Source: Hydrogenophaga sp040372165
GTDB lineage: Bacteria > Pseudomonadota > Gammaproteobacteria > Burkholderiales > Burkholderiaceae_C
Reading direction: 5' to 3'
DNA: 64,000 bases
Assembly (NCBI RefSeq): GCF_040372165.1
Contig: NZ_BAABWG010000003.1
Span: 62,001 to 126,000 of the forward strand
Shown here: in pieces, positions 33,424-41,772 of the stretch
How the letters are laid out: every line of letters starts with the position of its first letter
Numbering within the stretch: the stretch's first letter is position 1
Translations under genes and position numbers: made by a program
Notes under the pieces: generated by a model
The model's input: the letters and a program-made list of their open reading frames with translations, nothing else
The model's database searches: none
Told to the model about the DNA's origin: nothing

Positions 33424-35165
33424 TCCAGAATATCCATTCGCTGCGGCGCATAGTGGTATCGCCTCGATGTCTCAGGGAGCTCGCAGGACTCCCGCATGGC
33501 CGACGCATCCAGCCACAGCCAGTCGCGTCGATGCGCATTGTCCAGCCGCTGAGAGCGGCCCATGTTGAAGCAGGAAAGCTTCAAACCATCAGGCACCACG
33601 ATACCTCTGCTCGCGGGCGCTTCCTTCATCCATTGCCATGCGTTACGTTCCTGCGCTTGCACCGGCGCCAGATAGCTGAAGTGCGTCAGCGGCCGGTGCG
33701 TGAACAGCAGCAACTGCTCCTTGAACTCGATCAAACCCACTTCAGTTGATGCAGGCACCTTCTGCTCCAGCGCATCCATCACATTGCGCGGTGTGCGGTG
33801 AGGGTCCATCAGCGGCCAGATCCACAGTGCGACGAACACCCAGCAAAGCACGGACACCCATGCGAGTTGCTGAAACAGTCCTCGCCGCCAGGTCAATGCC
33901 ACGGCGGCGAAGACGACCGCCCCCAGCACCATGAAGGGCCATGCCATGGACTGCAGCGCCTCGCCATACTCCCGGGCCTTGGCAACCAGTTCACCCGGAC
34001 TGACCAGCAGCCATGCGCCCAGGCCCAGCAAAGCCGCCCCCAACAGCAACACGACAAGGCGCAACAGGCCTGCCGTCCAGCCGCCACGCCCGGCCATCTC
34101 AACCCGGTCCCAGGTGGCAGCCACCACCAGGCTCAGCATGGGCAATGCAGGGAAAATATAGACTTCACGCTTGCCGCTGCTGAGCGAGAAAAACAGCACC
34201 ACCAGGGCTACCCAGCCCAGCAGCACGCGTGCACGCGCGTCTTGCCGCGAGAGTTGCCCCAGCATTCGCCACTGCGGCACCAGCAACAAGACCAGCGGCA
34301 GCCACACCACCGGGATGCCCTGGCTCAGGAAGTAGTGCCAGGGCCGGATGTGCCCCCATGCATTGGCGTAGCGCTGCGCGGTTTGCCTGAACAGAATGTT
34401 GTTGCGGTAGGCCTCCAGCTCTGCAGTGCCTTCGGCCTGTACCGTCAGCAGCATCGGCACCAGCCAGCAGGCCAGCGTCAACAGCAGCAAAGCCAGGCCC
34501 CACCAGGCGCGCGCCGACCAGACCCGACCCGTGGCGTCCGCACTGACCTCTCGACGCCAGATGGCCAGAGGTATCAGCATCAGGACTGGCAAGAAGCCCA
34601 CGCCTTTGGTCATGATGCCCAGCGCCATGGCCACAAACGCCACACCGTACCAGCGCCAGCTCGGGCCAAGGACAAAATGGCGGATCAGCCCATAACACCC
34701 CAGGGTGATCCAGAAGCACACCAGCGCGTCAATCTGTGCCGCCTTGGCCTGCAACAGAAATTGCGGAGTGAACACCAGTGCCAGCACCGCCAGGGTGGCC
34801 ACGCGTGTGCTCCACAGCCGGCGGCCAAGATCGAACACCAGCGCCGCCGTGCCCAGCCCGGCCAGGGCACTGGGCAGCAAAAAAGCCAGCTTCAGCGATC
34901 CGAGCAACTGATAGCACGCGGCCACCAGCCACATGAAGACCGGCGGTTTGTCGGGATAGTACTCACCACCACGTGTGGGAAACAGCCATTGCCCGGACTC
35001 CACCATTTCACGGGCGATCTGGGCAAAGCGTGGCTCATCCGCCGGCCAGGGTGCGCGCATGCCCATGCCGGCGAACAAGGCCACCAGGGCCAGGGCGAAC
35101 AGCGCGACACTCCAGGCATCCAGACCCCGGTTTGCAGGTGTATCACCAGCGCGCAACTCAGACAT
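33420..35165 (-). CDS. GT39 family glycosyltransferase (ArnT/PMT-like), polyprenyl-phosphate-sugar donor
   Basis: Integral membrane transferase of the ArnT/Rgt/protein-mannosyltransferase class, moving one sugar from an undecaprenyl-phosphate carrier to a periplasmic acceptor. The 581-aa protein begins with a short cytoplasmic part, a TM, then the catalytic acidic pair Asp43/Glu44 in ADEPRFAQIAREM, and GEYYPDKPPVFMWL, the family loop. About 11 hydrophobic helices and a soluble C-terminal periplasmic domain follow. The ATG at 35165 overlaps the upstream gene by 8 nt; homology begins there. The acceptor is probably lipid A or core, given eptA and the regulator pair downstream. Confidence 0.88.
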   Translation of the reverse strand: MSELRAGDTPANRGLDAWSVALFALALVALFAGMGMRAPWPADEPRFAQIAREMVESGQWLFPTRGGEYYPDKPPVFMWLVAACYQLLGSLKLAFLLPSALAGLGTAALVFDLGRRLWSTRVATLAVLALVFTPQFLLQAKAAQIDALVCFWITLGCYGLIRHFVLGPSWRWYGVAFVAMALGIMTKGVGFLPVLMLIPLAIWRREVSADATGRVWSARAWWGLALLLLTLACWLVPMLLTVQAEGTAELEAYRNNILFRQTAQRYANAWGHIRPWHYFLSQGIPVVWLPLVLLLVPQWRMLGQLSRQDARARVLLGWVALVVLFFSLSSGKREVYIFPALPMLSLVVAATWDRVEMAGRGGWTAGLLRLVVLLLGAALLGLGAWLLVSPGELVAKAREYGEALQSMAWPFMVLGAVVFAAVALTWRRGLFQQLAWVSVLCWVFVALWIWPLMDPHRTPRNVMDALEQKVPASTEVGLIEFKEQLLLFTHRPLTHFSYLAPVQAQERNAWQWMKEAPASRGIVVPDGLKLSCFNMGRSQRLDNAHRRDWLWLDASAMRESCELPETSRRYHYAPQRMDILE

Positions 35166-35844
35166 CGGCCCGGGGCCTGCGCAGCGCACCCATGCGCTGC
35201 TTGAAGCCATTGTGATAGAGGTAGAGCGCCAGTGCACTGGACCCCACCAGCAAAGCCAGGCTGATGTAGATCTGCGAGCTGTCATGGAGCGCCACACCGG
35301 CACCGGCATAGGCAAACAGCAGGCTCTGCGGCAGATACCCCAGCAGGCTCCCCAGCAGCACCGACGATGTGCGCAGGCCAGCCAGCGCTGCCGCGACATT
35401 GGTCGCCAGGTTGCTGCCCACGGGCATCAATCGCACGATGCACACCCATAGCCAGGTGTCCTCCGCCAGGACTTCTCGAACGCGCTCGACTTTTTCTCCG
35501 TGTTTGCGCATCACCCAGTCCATGCCAACCTGTCTGACCACCATGATGGCCACCCAGGCGCCCGCGCCCGTCAGCAGAGCACTCACCACCCCACCGGCAA
35601 AACCGCCGAGCAAGTAACCACAACTGAAAGCCAGTACTTGCCTGGGCCCTCCCAGAGCGGTGTAGATGATCGAGCCAGAAACAAACACCGGCCAGGCCAC
35701 CATCCAGTGCTGCGCAAACAGACTGCGAAGCAGGGCTTCTTCAGTCACATCGCCAAACCAGCCGAAATGCAGCGCAGCAAAGCCCACGGCCAGGACGACC
35801 GAGAGGAGAAAGGGTTTGAGAATCAGCTTAGCGCCCGACTTCAC
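35158..35844 (-). CDS. TVP38/TMEM64 (DedA-superfamily) membrane protein
   Basis: A 228-aa protein with about five hydrophobic segments and the VTT/TVP38 signature: GPRQVLAFSCGYLLGG in the first re-entrant loop and RLMPVGSNLATNVAAALAGL in the second, with conserved Arg/Pro. Relatives in the DedA superfamily move undecaprenyl phosphate across the inner membrane. Sandwiched between the GT2 and GT39 genes, this one could flip the carrier-linked sugar or recycle the carrier; that is inference. The start is set to the GTG at 35844, just before the first helix, overlapping the GT2 gene by 17 nt. Upstream codons in frame are GT2 shadow. Confidence 0.82.
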   Translation of the reverse strand: MKSGAKLILKPFLLSVVLAVGFAALHFGWFGDVTEEALLRSLFAQHWMVAWPVFVSGSIIYTALGGPRQVLAFSCGYLLGGFAGGVVSALLTGAGAWVAIMVVRQVGMDWVMRKHGEKVERVREVLAEDTWLWVCIVRLMPVGSNLATNVAAALAGLRTSSVLLGSLLGYLPQSLLFAYAGAGVALHDSSQIYISLALLVGSSALALYLYHNGFKQRMGALRRPRADV

Positions 35845-36616
35845 GAATCGATTCCGTCTTGGCCACCACCGGACACTTGCTTCGCTGGATGAGCCAGCGC
35901 ACCCCGAACATGTCCACAATGCCGACCCACACCCGATTCCAGGCGGTGTATTTGGAGACCCCCGCCTGACGGTGGCGGTGGTTGACCGGCACCACAGCGA
36001 TTTCCCCGCCAAGGCGACGCACCAGCGCAGGAATGTAGCGATGCATGTGATTGAAGTACGGCAGCAACACCCAGCTGGCACGCGGGATCAGCTTAAGGCC
36101 ACATCCCGTGTCAGGCACGCCATCATCCAGGATTTGGCGCCGCACCGCATTGGCAATCTTTGACTGGATCTTCTTCCACTCCGTGTCCTTGCGCTTGTGG
36201 CGAAAGCCGGCAATGCAGAAATGCTCGGACCGGGCCGCCAGTTCTTCGGCCTGGCGCACCAGCGCCGGAATGTCGGCCGGGTCATTCTGGCCATCGCCAT
36301 CGATGGTGACCAGGTAGCGCCCTTTCGCGTGGCGCGAAGCCGTCCACATCGCCGTGCTTTGTCCGCAGCTTTGCGCATGTGTGATCAGTTGGGCATTGAT
36401 GCCAAGTTCCCTGCCATGCCTGAGAAACACGTCGGCGGTGCCATCCGTGCTTCCGTCATCCACCAGCACCACTTCAAACGTGCAGACCGGGCGCAAGGCA
36501 AGGGTGATCTCGTCCACCAGTGCGCCGATGTTTCCCGACTCGTCCTTGGCCGGAATCAGCACAGAGACCAAAGGCGTATCGGCGCTGAGGGCTGGTGATG
36601 GGTTGGCTGAAGACAT
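35828..36616 (-). CDS. GT2 family glycosyltransferase, polyprenyl-phosphate sugar synthase (DPM1/ArnC-like)
   Basis: Transfers a nucleotide sugar to undecaprenyl phosphate at the cytoplasmic face. The 262-aa protein shows the GT-A pattern VSVLIPAKDESGNIGALVDE, VVLVDDGSTDGTADV, YLVTIDGDGQNDPADIP (the DxD-like metal site) and DTGCGLKLIPRASW. It ends with YTAWNRVWVGIVDMFGVRWLIQRSK. It lacks the two C-terminal TM helices of ArnC/GtrB, so it is the soluble DPM1 type. It is the first gene of the run GT2, TVP38, GT39, epimerase, regulator, kinase, eptA. The ATG opening MSSANPSP has no strong SD. Confidence 0.88.
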   Translation of the reverse strand: MSSANPSPALSADTPLVSVLIPAKDESGNIGALVDEITLALRPVCTFEVVLVDDGSTDGTADVFLRHGRELGINAQLITHAQSCGQSTAMWTASRHAKGRYLVTIDGDGQNDPADIPALVRQAEELAARSEHFCIAGFRHKRKDTEWKKIQSKIANAVRRQILDDGVPDTGCGLKLIPRASWVLLPYFNHMHRYIPALVRRLGGEIAVVPVNHRHRQAGVSKYTAWNRVWVGIVDMFGVRWLIQRSKCPVVAKTESIREVGR

Positions 36617-36757
36617 GGTTTGGGGGGTTTCGGACCAGATTGAACACGGGGTCGCTTGTGGCGCCCCAGGTGGCAAAGCCCTATATTGTCGCTCCAAAAT
36701 GGGGCGACCTGACCGACCCGGCACGCAGAAGCCCTCTTTTGCGTCACGATGAGCGCA

Positions 36758-36774
36758 CTTAATCCGGATTTAAG
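36758..36774. promoter_or_regulatory. PmrA-like box in the GT2/PAP2 divergent region
   Basis: CTTAAT-CCGGA-TTTAAG matches YTTAAK-N5-YTTAAK exactly on the plus strand. It lies 142 bp before the GT2 start and 6 bp before the assigned PAP2 start, so it could activate the minus-strand operon, repress PAP2, or mean that the PAP2 start lies further downstream. It is also nearly palindromic around TCCGGA. Confidence 0.6.
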
Positions 36775-36780
36775 CATGCC

Positions 36781-37545
36781 ATGCCAGCATCGCCGGAAAT
36801 GACCGTCGTCCGCCCTCACCCGCTCAGCCGACCCTGGGCGATTTTCCTTGCCTCCATGCTGTTGGCCATTGCCTGGGACCTGTCAGGCCTCGACATTCAG
36901 GTGGCGCATCTGGCGGGTACCCCCGACGGGTTTCCTCTCCAGCACGCCTGGTGGGCAGAACACATCCTCCACCATCGGTGGCGCCAGGTCTCTTTGGTGG
37001 GTGTGGGGCTGCTGGGCCTCTGGGCGTTCCGGCCCGGGCTGCGAACGGGTCAGCGACTGGAGCGCCGCACTGCCCTCACCTTGGTGGTGCTGTGTGTGGT
37101 GTCCATCAACATCATCAAATGGTTGAGCAGCACCAGTTGCCCATGGTCACTGGCTGTGTTTGGCGGCGAGGCGCAATACGTGTCCCACTGGGCTCTTGGC
37201 GCACATGATGGCGGATCTGGCCGTTGCTTCCCCAGCGGACATGCCACCACGGCTTTTGGCTTCCTCCCGTTGGGCCTGCTGTGGATAGCACCTTTGTCCG
37301 ACACCAAACGAAAGCGCAGCACAGGTTGGCGTTGGATGGCCGGCTGTCTGTTGCTGGGCGCCGTGGCTGGCACGACGCAAGTGATTCGGGGCGCACATTA
37401 CCCCAGCCATGTGGTCTGGACCGGCGTCATCTGTGCCGGCATCAGCCTGACCGGCTGGCACTGGCAGCTGGCCAGGCTGCGCCCCAAGGGCCTCACCACC
37501 CCAGTGCGAGATGCAAGGGAAGGTACACAGCCATCCCTGCAATGA
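36781..37545 (+). CDS. PAP2-family membrane phosphatase
   Basis: A 254-aa integral membrane phosphatase acting on a lipid phosphate. About six hydrophobic segments carry the PAP2 blocks: Lys113 in IKWLSSTSCP, PSGH at 151-154 (RCFPSGHATTAFG) and RGAHYPSHVVW with the catalytic His. The first and third motifs deviate from KX6RP and SRX5HX3D: Cys-Pro instead of Arg-Pro, and Trp after the His. This fits the lipid A/undecaprenyl-pyrophosphate-directed groups (LpxE/LpxT/PgpB-like), but the exact group is not certain. The start could be the ATG at 36781 or the one at 36799. It is divergent from the GT2 operon, sharing its control region, and its 3' end overlaps azlD by 53 bp, tail to tail. Confidence 0.8.
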   Translation: MPASPEMTVVRPHPLSRPWAIFLASMLLAIAWDLSGLDIQVAHLAGTPDGFPLQHAWWAEHILHHRWRQVSLVGVGLLGLWAFRPGLRTGQRLERRTALTLVVLCVVSINIIKWLSSTSCPWSLAVFGGEAQYVSHWALGAHDGGSGRCFPSGHATTAFGFLPLGLLWIAPLSDTKRKRSTGWRWMAGCLLLGAVAGTTQVIRGAHYPSHVVWTGVICAGISLTGWHWQLARLRPKGLTTPVRDAREGTQPSLQ

Positions 37546-37828
37546 TGGTGCCCAGCACGCCGCGCCGCCAGAAGAACCAGGCGGCACCGGCCACGGCCGC
37601 AAACAGGCGGGCATCCTGCCAGGTGTCCACGAGTTGGCCCTTCACCGTGACGATCTCCGGTATGACCACCGCAGCCAAGGCCGCAATCGGCGCATACTGA
37701 AGGCCACGCTGAGCCCAGTGCGGCAGGGTCCAGTCGCGGCTGGAGATGAAGAACAGGCCACGCGTGAGCACCGTGATGGCGCCCAGCGCAATGAAGGTGA
37801 CGAGGTTCCAGAAGTCAAGCTCAAGCAT
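37493..37828 (-). CDS. azlD: AzlD family branched-chain amino acid export subunit
   Basis: Small partner of AzlC; the pair (BrnFE type) exports branched-chain amino acids or methionine. The 111-aa protein has four hydrophobic helices and the family pattern LVTFIALGAITVLTRGLFFI and LQYAPIAALAAVVIPEI. The start ATG overlaps the azlC stop by 8 nt. Its last ~17 codons overlap the end of the convergent PAP2 gene. Confidence 0.85.
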   Translation of the reverse strand: MLELDFWNLVTFIALGAITVLTRGLFFISSRDWTLPHWAQRGLQYAPIAALAAVVIPEIVTVKGQLVDTWQDARLFAAVAGAAWFFWRRGVLGTIIAGMAVYLPLHLALGW

Positions 37829-38564
37829 GGGCGCCCTTTCCACCACCTCCACCCATGGGCGTCTTCTCCAGCACCAGGCACAAAGCCACGGCACAAGCGA
37901 TTGCGGCCAGGATGTTCAGCTTCAGGGGCAGCGACCAGGCAGCCACAGCCGCCGCGCCAGCGACCGCCGCCGAGACCACACGTAACGACGAGCTGGCCAG
38001 CGAACACAGCACGCCCAGCAGGGCCAGAATGCCGGCAAAGCCCAGGCCCCAGCTCAACGGGACAAAATTGGCCAGTGCAATACCCAGCAAGCTGGCGGAC
38101 ATCCAGGCCACGTAATTGACCAGACAGTTGCCCATCAGATAGGCCTGTTGCCGCTGGAGTGTCACTTCGTCCTGACCCGGGGCAGGATAGCGTTTGACGA
38201 AGAACACATAGCTCAGATCTGCAGTGAGGTACCCGGTGACCATTCGCTGCCACAGCGGCAGATGCATCACGTAGGGGCGCATGTGCGCCGAGAAAACGAC
38301 GAAGCGCAGGTTCACGCAGAGCGCAGCGGCCAGAATCACCCACATGGGCGCTCCCGCAGCGAGCATTGGCAGCGCCGTCAGCTGCGCGCTGCCCGCATAC
38401 ACGATGAGGGTCATCAGTACCGCCTCCAGCGGTGACAACCCGCTTTGGACGATGGCGACACCCGTCATCAGACCCCAGGCAGCGATGCCCAGGCCCGTCG
38501 AGGACTGGTCACTCAGTCCTTCACGAAACTCGCGGTATTGGCGGTGTTGCGCTTGCCAGAACAT
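37821..38564 (-). CDS. azlC: AzlC family branched-chain amino acid export permease
   Basis: The 247-aa inner-membrane protein has the AzlC signatures GIAAWGLMTGVAIVQSGLSPLEA, YAGSAQLTALPMLAAG and VNLRFVVFSAHMRPY, with about seven TM helices. It acts with AzlD encoded directly downstream. The start is the ATG of MFWQAQHRQY; no SD is visible. It lies 72 bp upstream of the end of fmt on the same strand. The substrate is inferred from the family only. Confidence 0.87.
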   Translation of the reverse strand: MFWQAQHRQYREFREGLSDQSSTGLGIAAWGLMTGVAIVQSGLSPLEAVLMTLIVYAGSAQLTALPMLAAGAPMWVILAAALCVNLRFVVFSAHMRPYVMHLPLWQRMVTGYLTADLSYVFFVKRYPAPGQDEVTLQRQQAYLMGNCLVNYVAWMSASLLGIALANFVPLSWGLGFAGILALLGVLCSLASSSLRVVSAAVAGAAAVAAWSLPLKLNILAAIACAVALCLVLEKTPMGGGGGKGAHA

Positions 38565-38638
38565 ACAGTCAACAAAAAAGAAAAAAACGGAGAAGAGGCA
38601 GCAAGACCACATACTGGCGACGGCCAGCATGCTCGGGC

Positions 38639-39658
38639 TCAGGACCCGGCGACCGCCCCCGGTGATGGCGACGACAGCACCTGACCAGTCGTCAATGCGA
38701 AGCCACGCAGGAATGCGTCAGCCGGCATGCGCTTTGCCCCTGCACGCTGCAATTCCGTCAGGCGAAGCTGGCCTTGGCCGGTCTGAACCACAATGCCTGA
38801 CGCATCGGCCTGCAGGACCGCCCCCGGTGCGCTTTCGTCTGGCATGTCCCCAGCAAGCTTTTCCGCTTGCCAGACTTTGATCAATTCCTCGCCAAGGTGT
38901 GTCGTGGCTGCTGGAAACGGGTTGAAAGCCCGCACCCGACGTTCAATGACGTCGGCGCTCTGCGACCAGTCGATCTCCGCCTCAGCCTTGTCGATCTTGC
39001 TGGCGTAGGTCACGCCTTCTGCAGGCTGCGGTTTGGGCGCCAGAGCGCCGTCGGCAGCCAGGATCAGGGCTTCGACCATCATCTGCCCGCCAACATCGGC
39101 CAGCTGGTCATGCAAACTGCCCGTGGTGGCTTGACCGTCAATCGGCAGCCCCCGCACCAGCAGCATGTCTCCGGTATCGAGCCCCGCATCCATCTGCATG
39201 ATGGTGACACCCGTCTCGGCATCGCCGGCTTCGATGGCCCGGTGAATGGGCGCCGCGCCGCGCCAGCGCGGCAACAAGGATGCATGGATATTGAAGCACC
39301 CCAAGCCAGCCAGGCCATGGGCGCGGCCACCTTCGGCCATTGTGTCGAGCACCCATTGCGGCAGGATCAGGCCATACGCGGCCACCACCATGGCATCGGC
39401 CTTGGCCGCCTCGATCGCCGCCTTGCCCGCCGCCGCATCGTCGGCAAATTTGCCATCCAGGCGCAGGCTGCGCGGCTGCGCGACCGGCATGCCATGGGCC
39501 ACCGCATATTGCTTGACTGCCGACGCCTGAAGCTTCATGCCCCGGCCGGCCGGCCGGTCGGGCTGGGTCAGCACCAGTGCAATTTCATGACCAGCCTGGT
39601 GCAACTGCTCCAGGGCCACGCGCGCGAATTCGGGCGTACCCGCAAAGATCAGGCGCAT
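38639..39658 (-). CDS. fmt: Methionyl-tRNA formyltransferase
   Basis: Formylates initiator Met-tRNA using 10-formyltetrahydrofolate. The 339-aa protein has the N-terminal LIFAGTPEFARVAL, TQPDRPAGRGMKLQASAVK, the catalytic Asn/His region FNIHASLLPRWRGAAPIHRAI and GVTIMQMDAGLDTGDML. A C-terminal OB-like domain begins near AEIDWSQSADVIERRVRAFNPFP. It is in the usual def-fmt pair, 7 bp after def. Confidence 0.96.
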   Translation of the reverse strand: MRLIFAGTPEFARVALEQLHQAGHEIALVLTQPDRPAGRGMKLQASAVKQYAVAHGMPVAQPRSLRLDGKFADDAAAGKAAIEAAKADAMVVAAYGLILPQWVLDTMAEGGRAHGLAGLGCFNIHASLLPRWRGAAPIHRAIEAGDAETGVTIMQMDAGLDTGDMLLVRGLPIDGQATTGSLHDQLADVGGQMMVEALILAADGALAPKPQPAEGVTYASKIDKAEAEIDWSQSADVIERRVRAFNPFPAATTHLGEELIKVWQAEKLAGDMPDESAPGAVLQADASGIVVQTGQGQLRLTELQRAGAKRMPADAFLRGFALTTGQVLSSPSPGAVAGS

Positions 39659-39665
39659 GGTCGCA

Positions 39666-40187
39666 TCAGGGCCGTGCAGCTTCGCGAGCGGCTTTGACCA
39701 TTTTTGTCTTGATGCGCCCTTGCTTGAGCGGCGACAGGTATTCCACAAACACCTTGCCCATCAGGTGGTCCATTTCGTGCTGGATGCACACGGCCAGCAT
39801 GCCCTCGGCCTCAATGACGCGGGACTCACCTTTTTCGTCCAGCGCTCGGACCTTGACGCCGATGGAGCGCTCGACACCGTCATAAATGCCGGGCACCGAA
39901 AGACAGCCCTCTTCGCCTTTGCGCTTTTCGTCGCTGGCCCATTCGATTTCAGGATTGATCAGCACCAGACGCTGATCCCGGCTCTCACTCACATCGATGA
40001 CGATCAGCCGCTCGTGCACATCCACCTGTGTGGCCGCCAGACCGATGCCATGGGCGTCGTACATGGTGGCAAACATCTGCTCGATCAGGTCACGAATGCG
40101 CCCATCCACCGCCTCCACGGGCTTGGCGACTTTGTGCAGGCGCGGGTCTGGATAGCAGAGGATCGGGAGTAAGTCAGCTTGGCTCAT
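39666..40187 (-). CDS. def: Peptide deformylase
   Basis: Metalloenzyme removing the N-formyl group from new proteins. The 173 aa show the three motifs: GIGLAATQ, EGCLSVPG with the metal Cys, and QHEMDHL with two metal His and catalytic Glu. The ATG opening MSQADLLPI fits the family length; another ATG five codons up is possible. Divergent from the LysM gene. Confidence 0.96.
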   Translation of the reverse strand: MSQADLLPILCYPDPRLHKVAKPVEAVDGRIRDLIEQMFATMYDAHGIGLAATQVDVHERLIVIDVSESRDQRLVLINPEIEWASDEKRKGEEGCLSVPGIYDGVERSIGVKVRALDEKGESRVIEAEGMLAVCIQHEMDHLMGKVFVEYLSPLKQGRIKTKMVKAAREAARP

Positions 40188-40443
40188 AGGGAAATTGCTC
40201 ATGTTGCAAGGCAGCATGCATGGCGTCCAGATGCATGGTTTACGCTCAGCACTTGCCGTTTTGTCGTTATTTTCGCCACTTTTGGGCTGCGCTGTGCGGC
40301 CAGAAAGCTATAAACATTGCCTAATCAAGGGCTTGGGCGCAAAATCAAAAGCGGATTGTCAAGAAAAACCGCCCTGGGTTTTGTCCGTCGAGTCCAGAAT
40401 TCCGCCAGATGAAATGCAGGGCGCCTGCCCCAGGGGCCCCAAC

Positions 40444-41766
40444 ATGCCAATGAAGACAGAAATGACCGCATCCACACGCAAACAACACGCTGCCCGCACC
40501 TTGATCGGGGCAGCCGTTGCACTGACCGTGCTGACCACCGGCACCGCGTGGGCCCAGAAATACCCCATCACGGCCGGCCAGCGGGCCACCGCCAACCAGG
40601 TCGCCCAAGCGGGCGTGCCACTGAGCGAGCTCTCCCCCAGCGCACCTGATGAATACAAGGTCAAGCGCGGCGACACCCTGTGGGACATTTCCAAGGTCTT
40701 CCTCAAGAGCCCATGGCGCTGGCCTGAGCTCTGGGGCATGAACCTGGACGACATCAAGAACCCGCACCTGATCTACCCTGGCCAGATGCTGTATCTGGTG
40801 CGCGACGGCGATCGCGCGCGCCTGACGACACGCAAGGGCGGCACGATCAAGGTCTCGCCACGCGTGCGAACCGAAAGCCTGAAAGAATCGGCCATCCCGC
40901 CCGTCAACCTCCAGGCCATCCAGACCTTCCTGGACGAGCCTCTCATTGTTGATGAAGGCACCTTTGCCAAGGCGCCCCGCATTGTGGCCACCGAAGAAAA
41001 ACGCGTCCTGCTCAGCCAGGGTGACCGTGCCTATGCCCGATCCGGCTACGGCCAGGAAGTCAGTGGTGAGGAACACCCGCTCCTGATCGGAAATGGTCTG
41101 CCACGCGACTATCGCGTGTTCCGCAACGCCGTTCCGCTCAAGGACCCTGAGACTGGTGAAGTGCTAGGCTACGAAGCGCAGTACGTTGGCAAGGCCCACC
41201 TGGTGCGCCCCGAAAGCAGCGAAAAAGCGCCTGTCGATCCGGACAAGCCGACTGGTGACGACGTCTACGAGTCCAACTACGAGAAGACCAGCCACAACGT
41301 CGAGCGCACCCAATTGCCCGATGCGAAGAAGGACAAGAAGGACGACATCCTCGTTCCTGCCACCATCGACATCCTCCACGCCAAGGAAGAGATGCGCACC
41401 GGCGACCGCCTCCTGCCGGAGCCTGACCGCGACTTCAGCACCTACGTGCCCAGCGCGCCAGATCCCGAGATGAAGGGACAGATCGTCTCCGTCTACGGAA
41501 ACGGCGTCACCTATGCCGGACAAAACAACGTGGTGGCGATCAACCGCGGCACCAAAGACGGCATTCGTCAGGGACATGTTTTCTCCCTCCTGCGCGATCG
41601 CAAGATGATTGTCGACAAGACGGACGAGGCCCGCCCGGACATGCAGTTGCCAGGCGAGCTCAACGGCTTGATGATGGTTTTCCTGACGTTCGACCGCGTT
41701 TCCTATGCGCTGCTGCTGGAGACGTCGGATACCGTCGAGGTAGGCGACCACTTCGTCGCTCCCTGA
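40444..41766 (+). CDS. LysM-domain periplasmic peptidoglycan-binding protein
   Basis: A 440-aa exported protein. The signal peptide ends AVALTVLTTGTAWA, followed by a LysM domain (YKVKRGDTLWDISKVFLKSPWRWPELW to PGQMLYLV, roughly residues 68-118). The long C-terminal part is rich in charged residues and has weak repeats (for example QIVSVYGNGVTYAGQNNVVAINRGTKDGIRQGH, a beta-rich tail; quoted in part: INRGTKDGIRQGHVF). Such proteins sit next to dprA and def/fmt in many beta-proteobacteria and bind peptidoglycan; their role is unknown. The start is chosen at MPMKTEM, with AGGGG 7 nt upstream, but two further Met codons follow within six residues. Confidence 0.85.
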   Translation: MPMKTEMTASTRKQHAARTLIGAAVALTVLTTGTAWAQKYPITAGQRATANQVAQAGVPLSELSPSAPDEYKVKRGDTLWDISKVFLKSPWRWPELWGMNLDDIKNPHLIYPGQMLYLVRDGDRARLTTRKGGTIKVSPRVRTESLKESAIPPVNLQAIQTFLDEPLIVDEGTFAKAPRIVATEEKRVLLSQGDRAYARSGYGQEVSGEEHPLLIGNGLPRDYRVFRNAVPLKDPETGEVLGYEAQYVGKAHLVRPESSEKAPVDPDKPTGDDVYESNYEKTSHNVERTQLPDAKKDKKDDILVPATIDILHAKEEMRTGDRLLPEPDRDFSTYVPSAPDPEMKGQIVSVYGNGVTYAGQNNVVAINRGTKDGIRQGHVFSLLRDRKMIVDKTDEARPDMQLPGELNGLMMVFLTFDRVSYALLLETSDTVEVGDHFVAP

Positions 41767-41772
41767 TAGCTG

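Noticed and set aside
40282..40314. TTGGGC/TATAAA promoter for the LysM gene
   Set aside because: The spacing is 21 bp, too long for a sigma-70 promoter; TATAAA alone is not enough.
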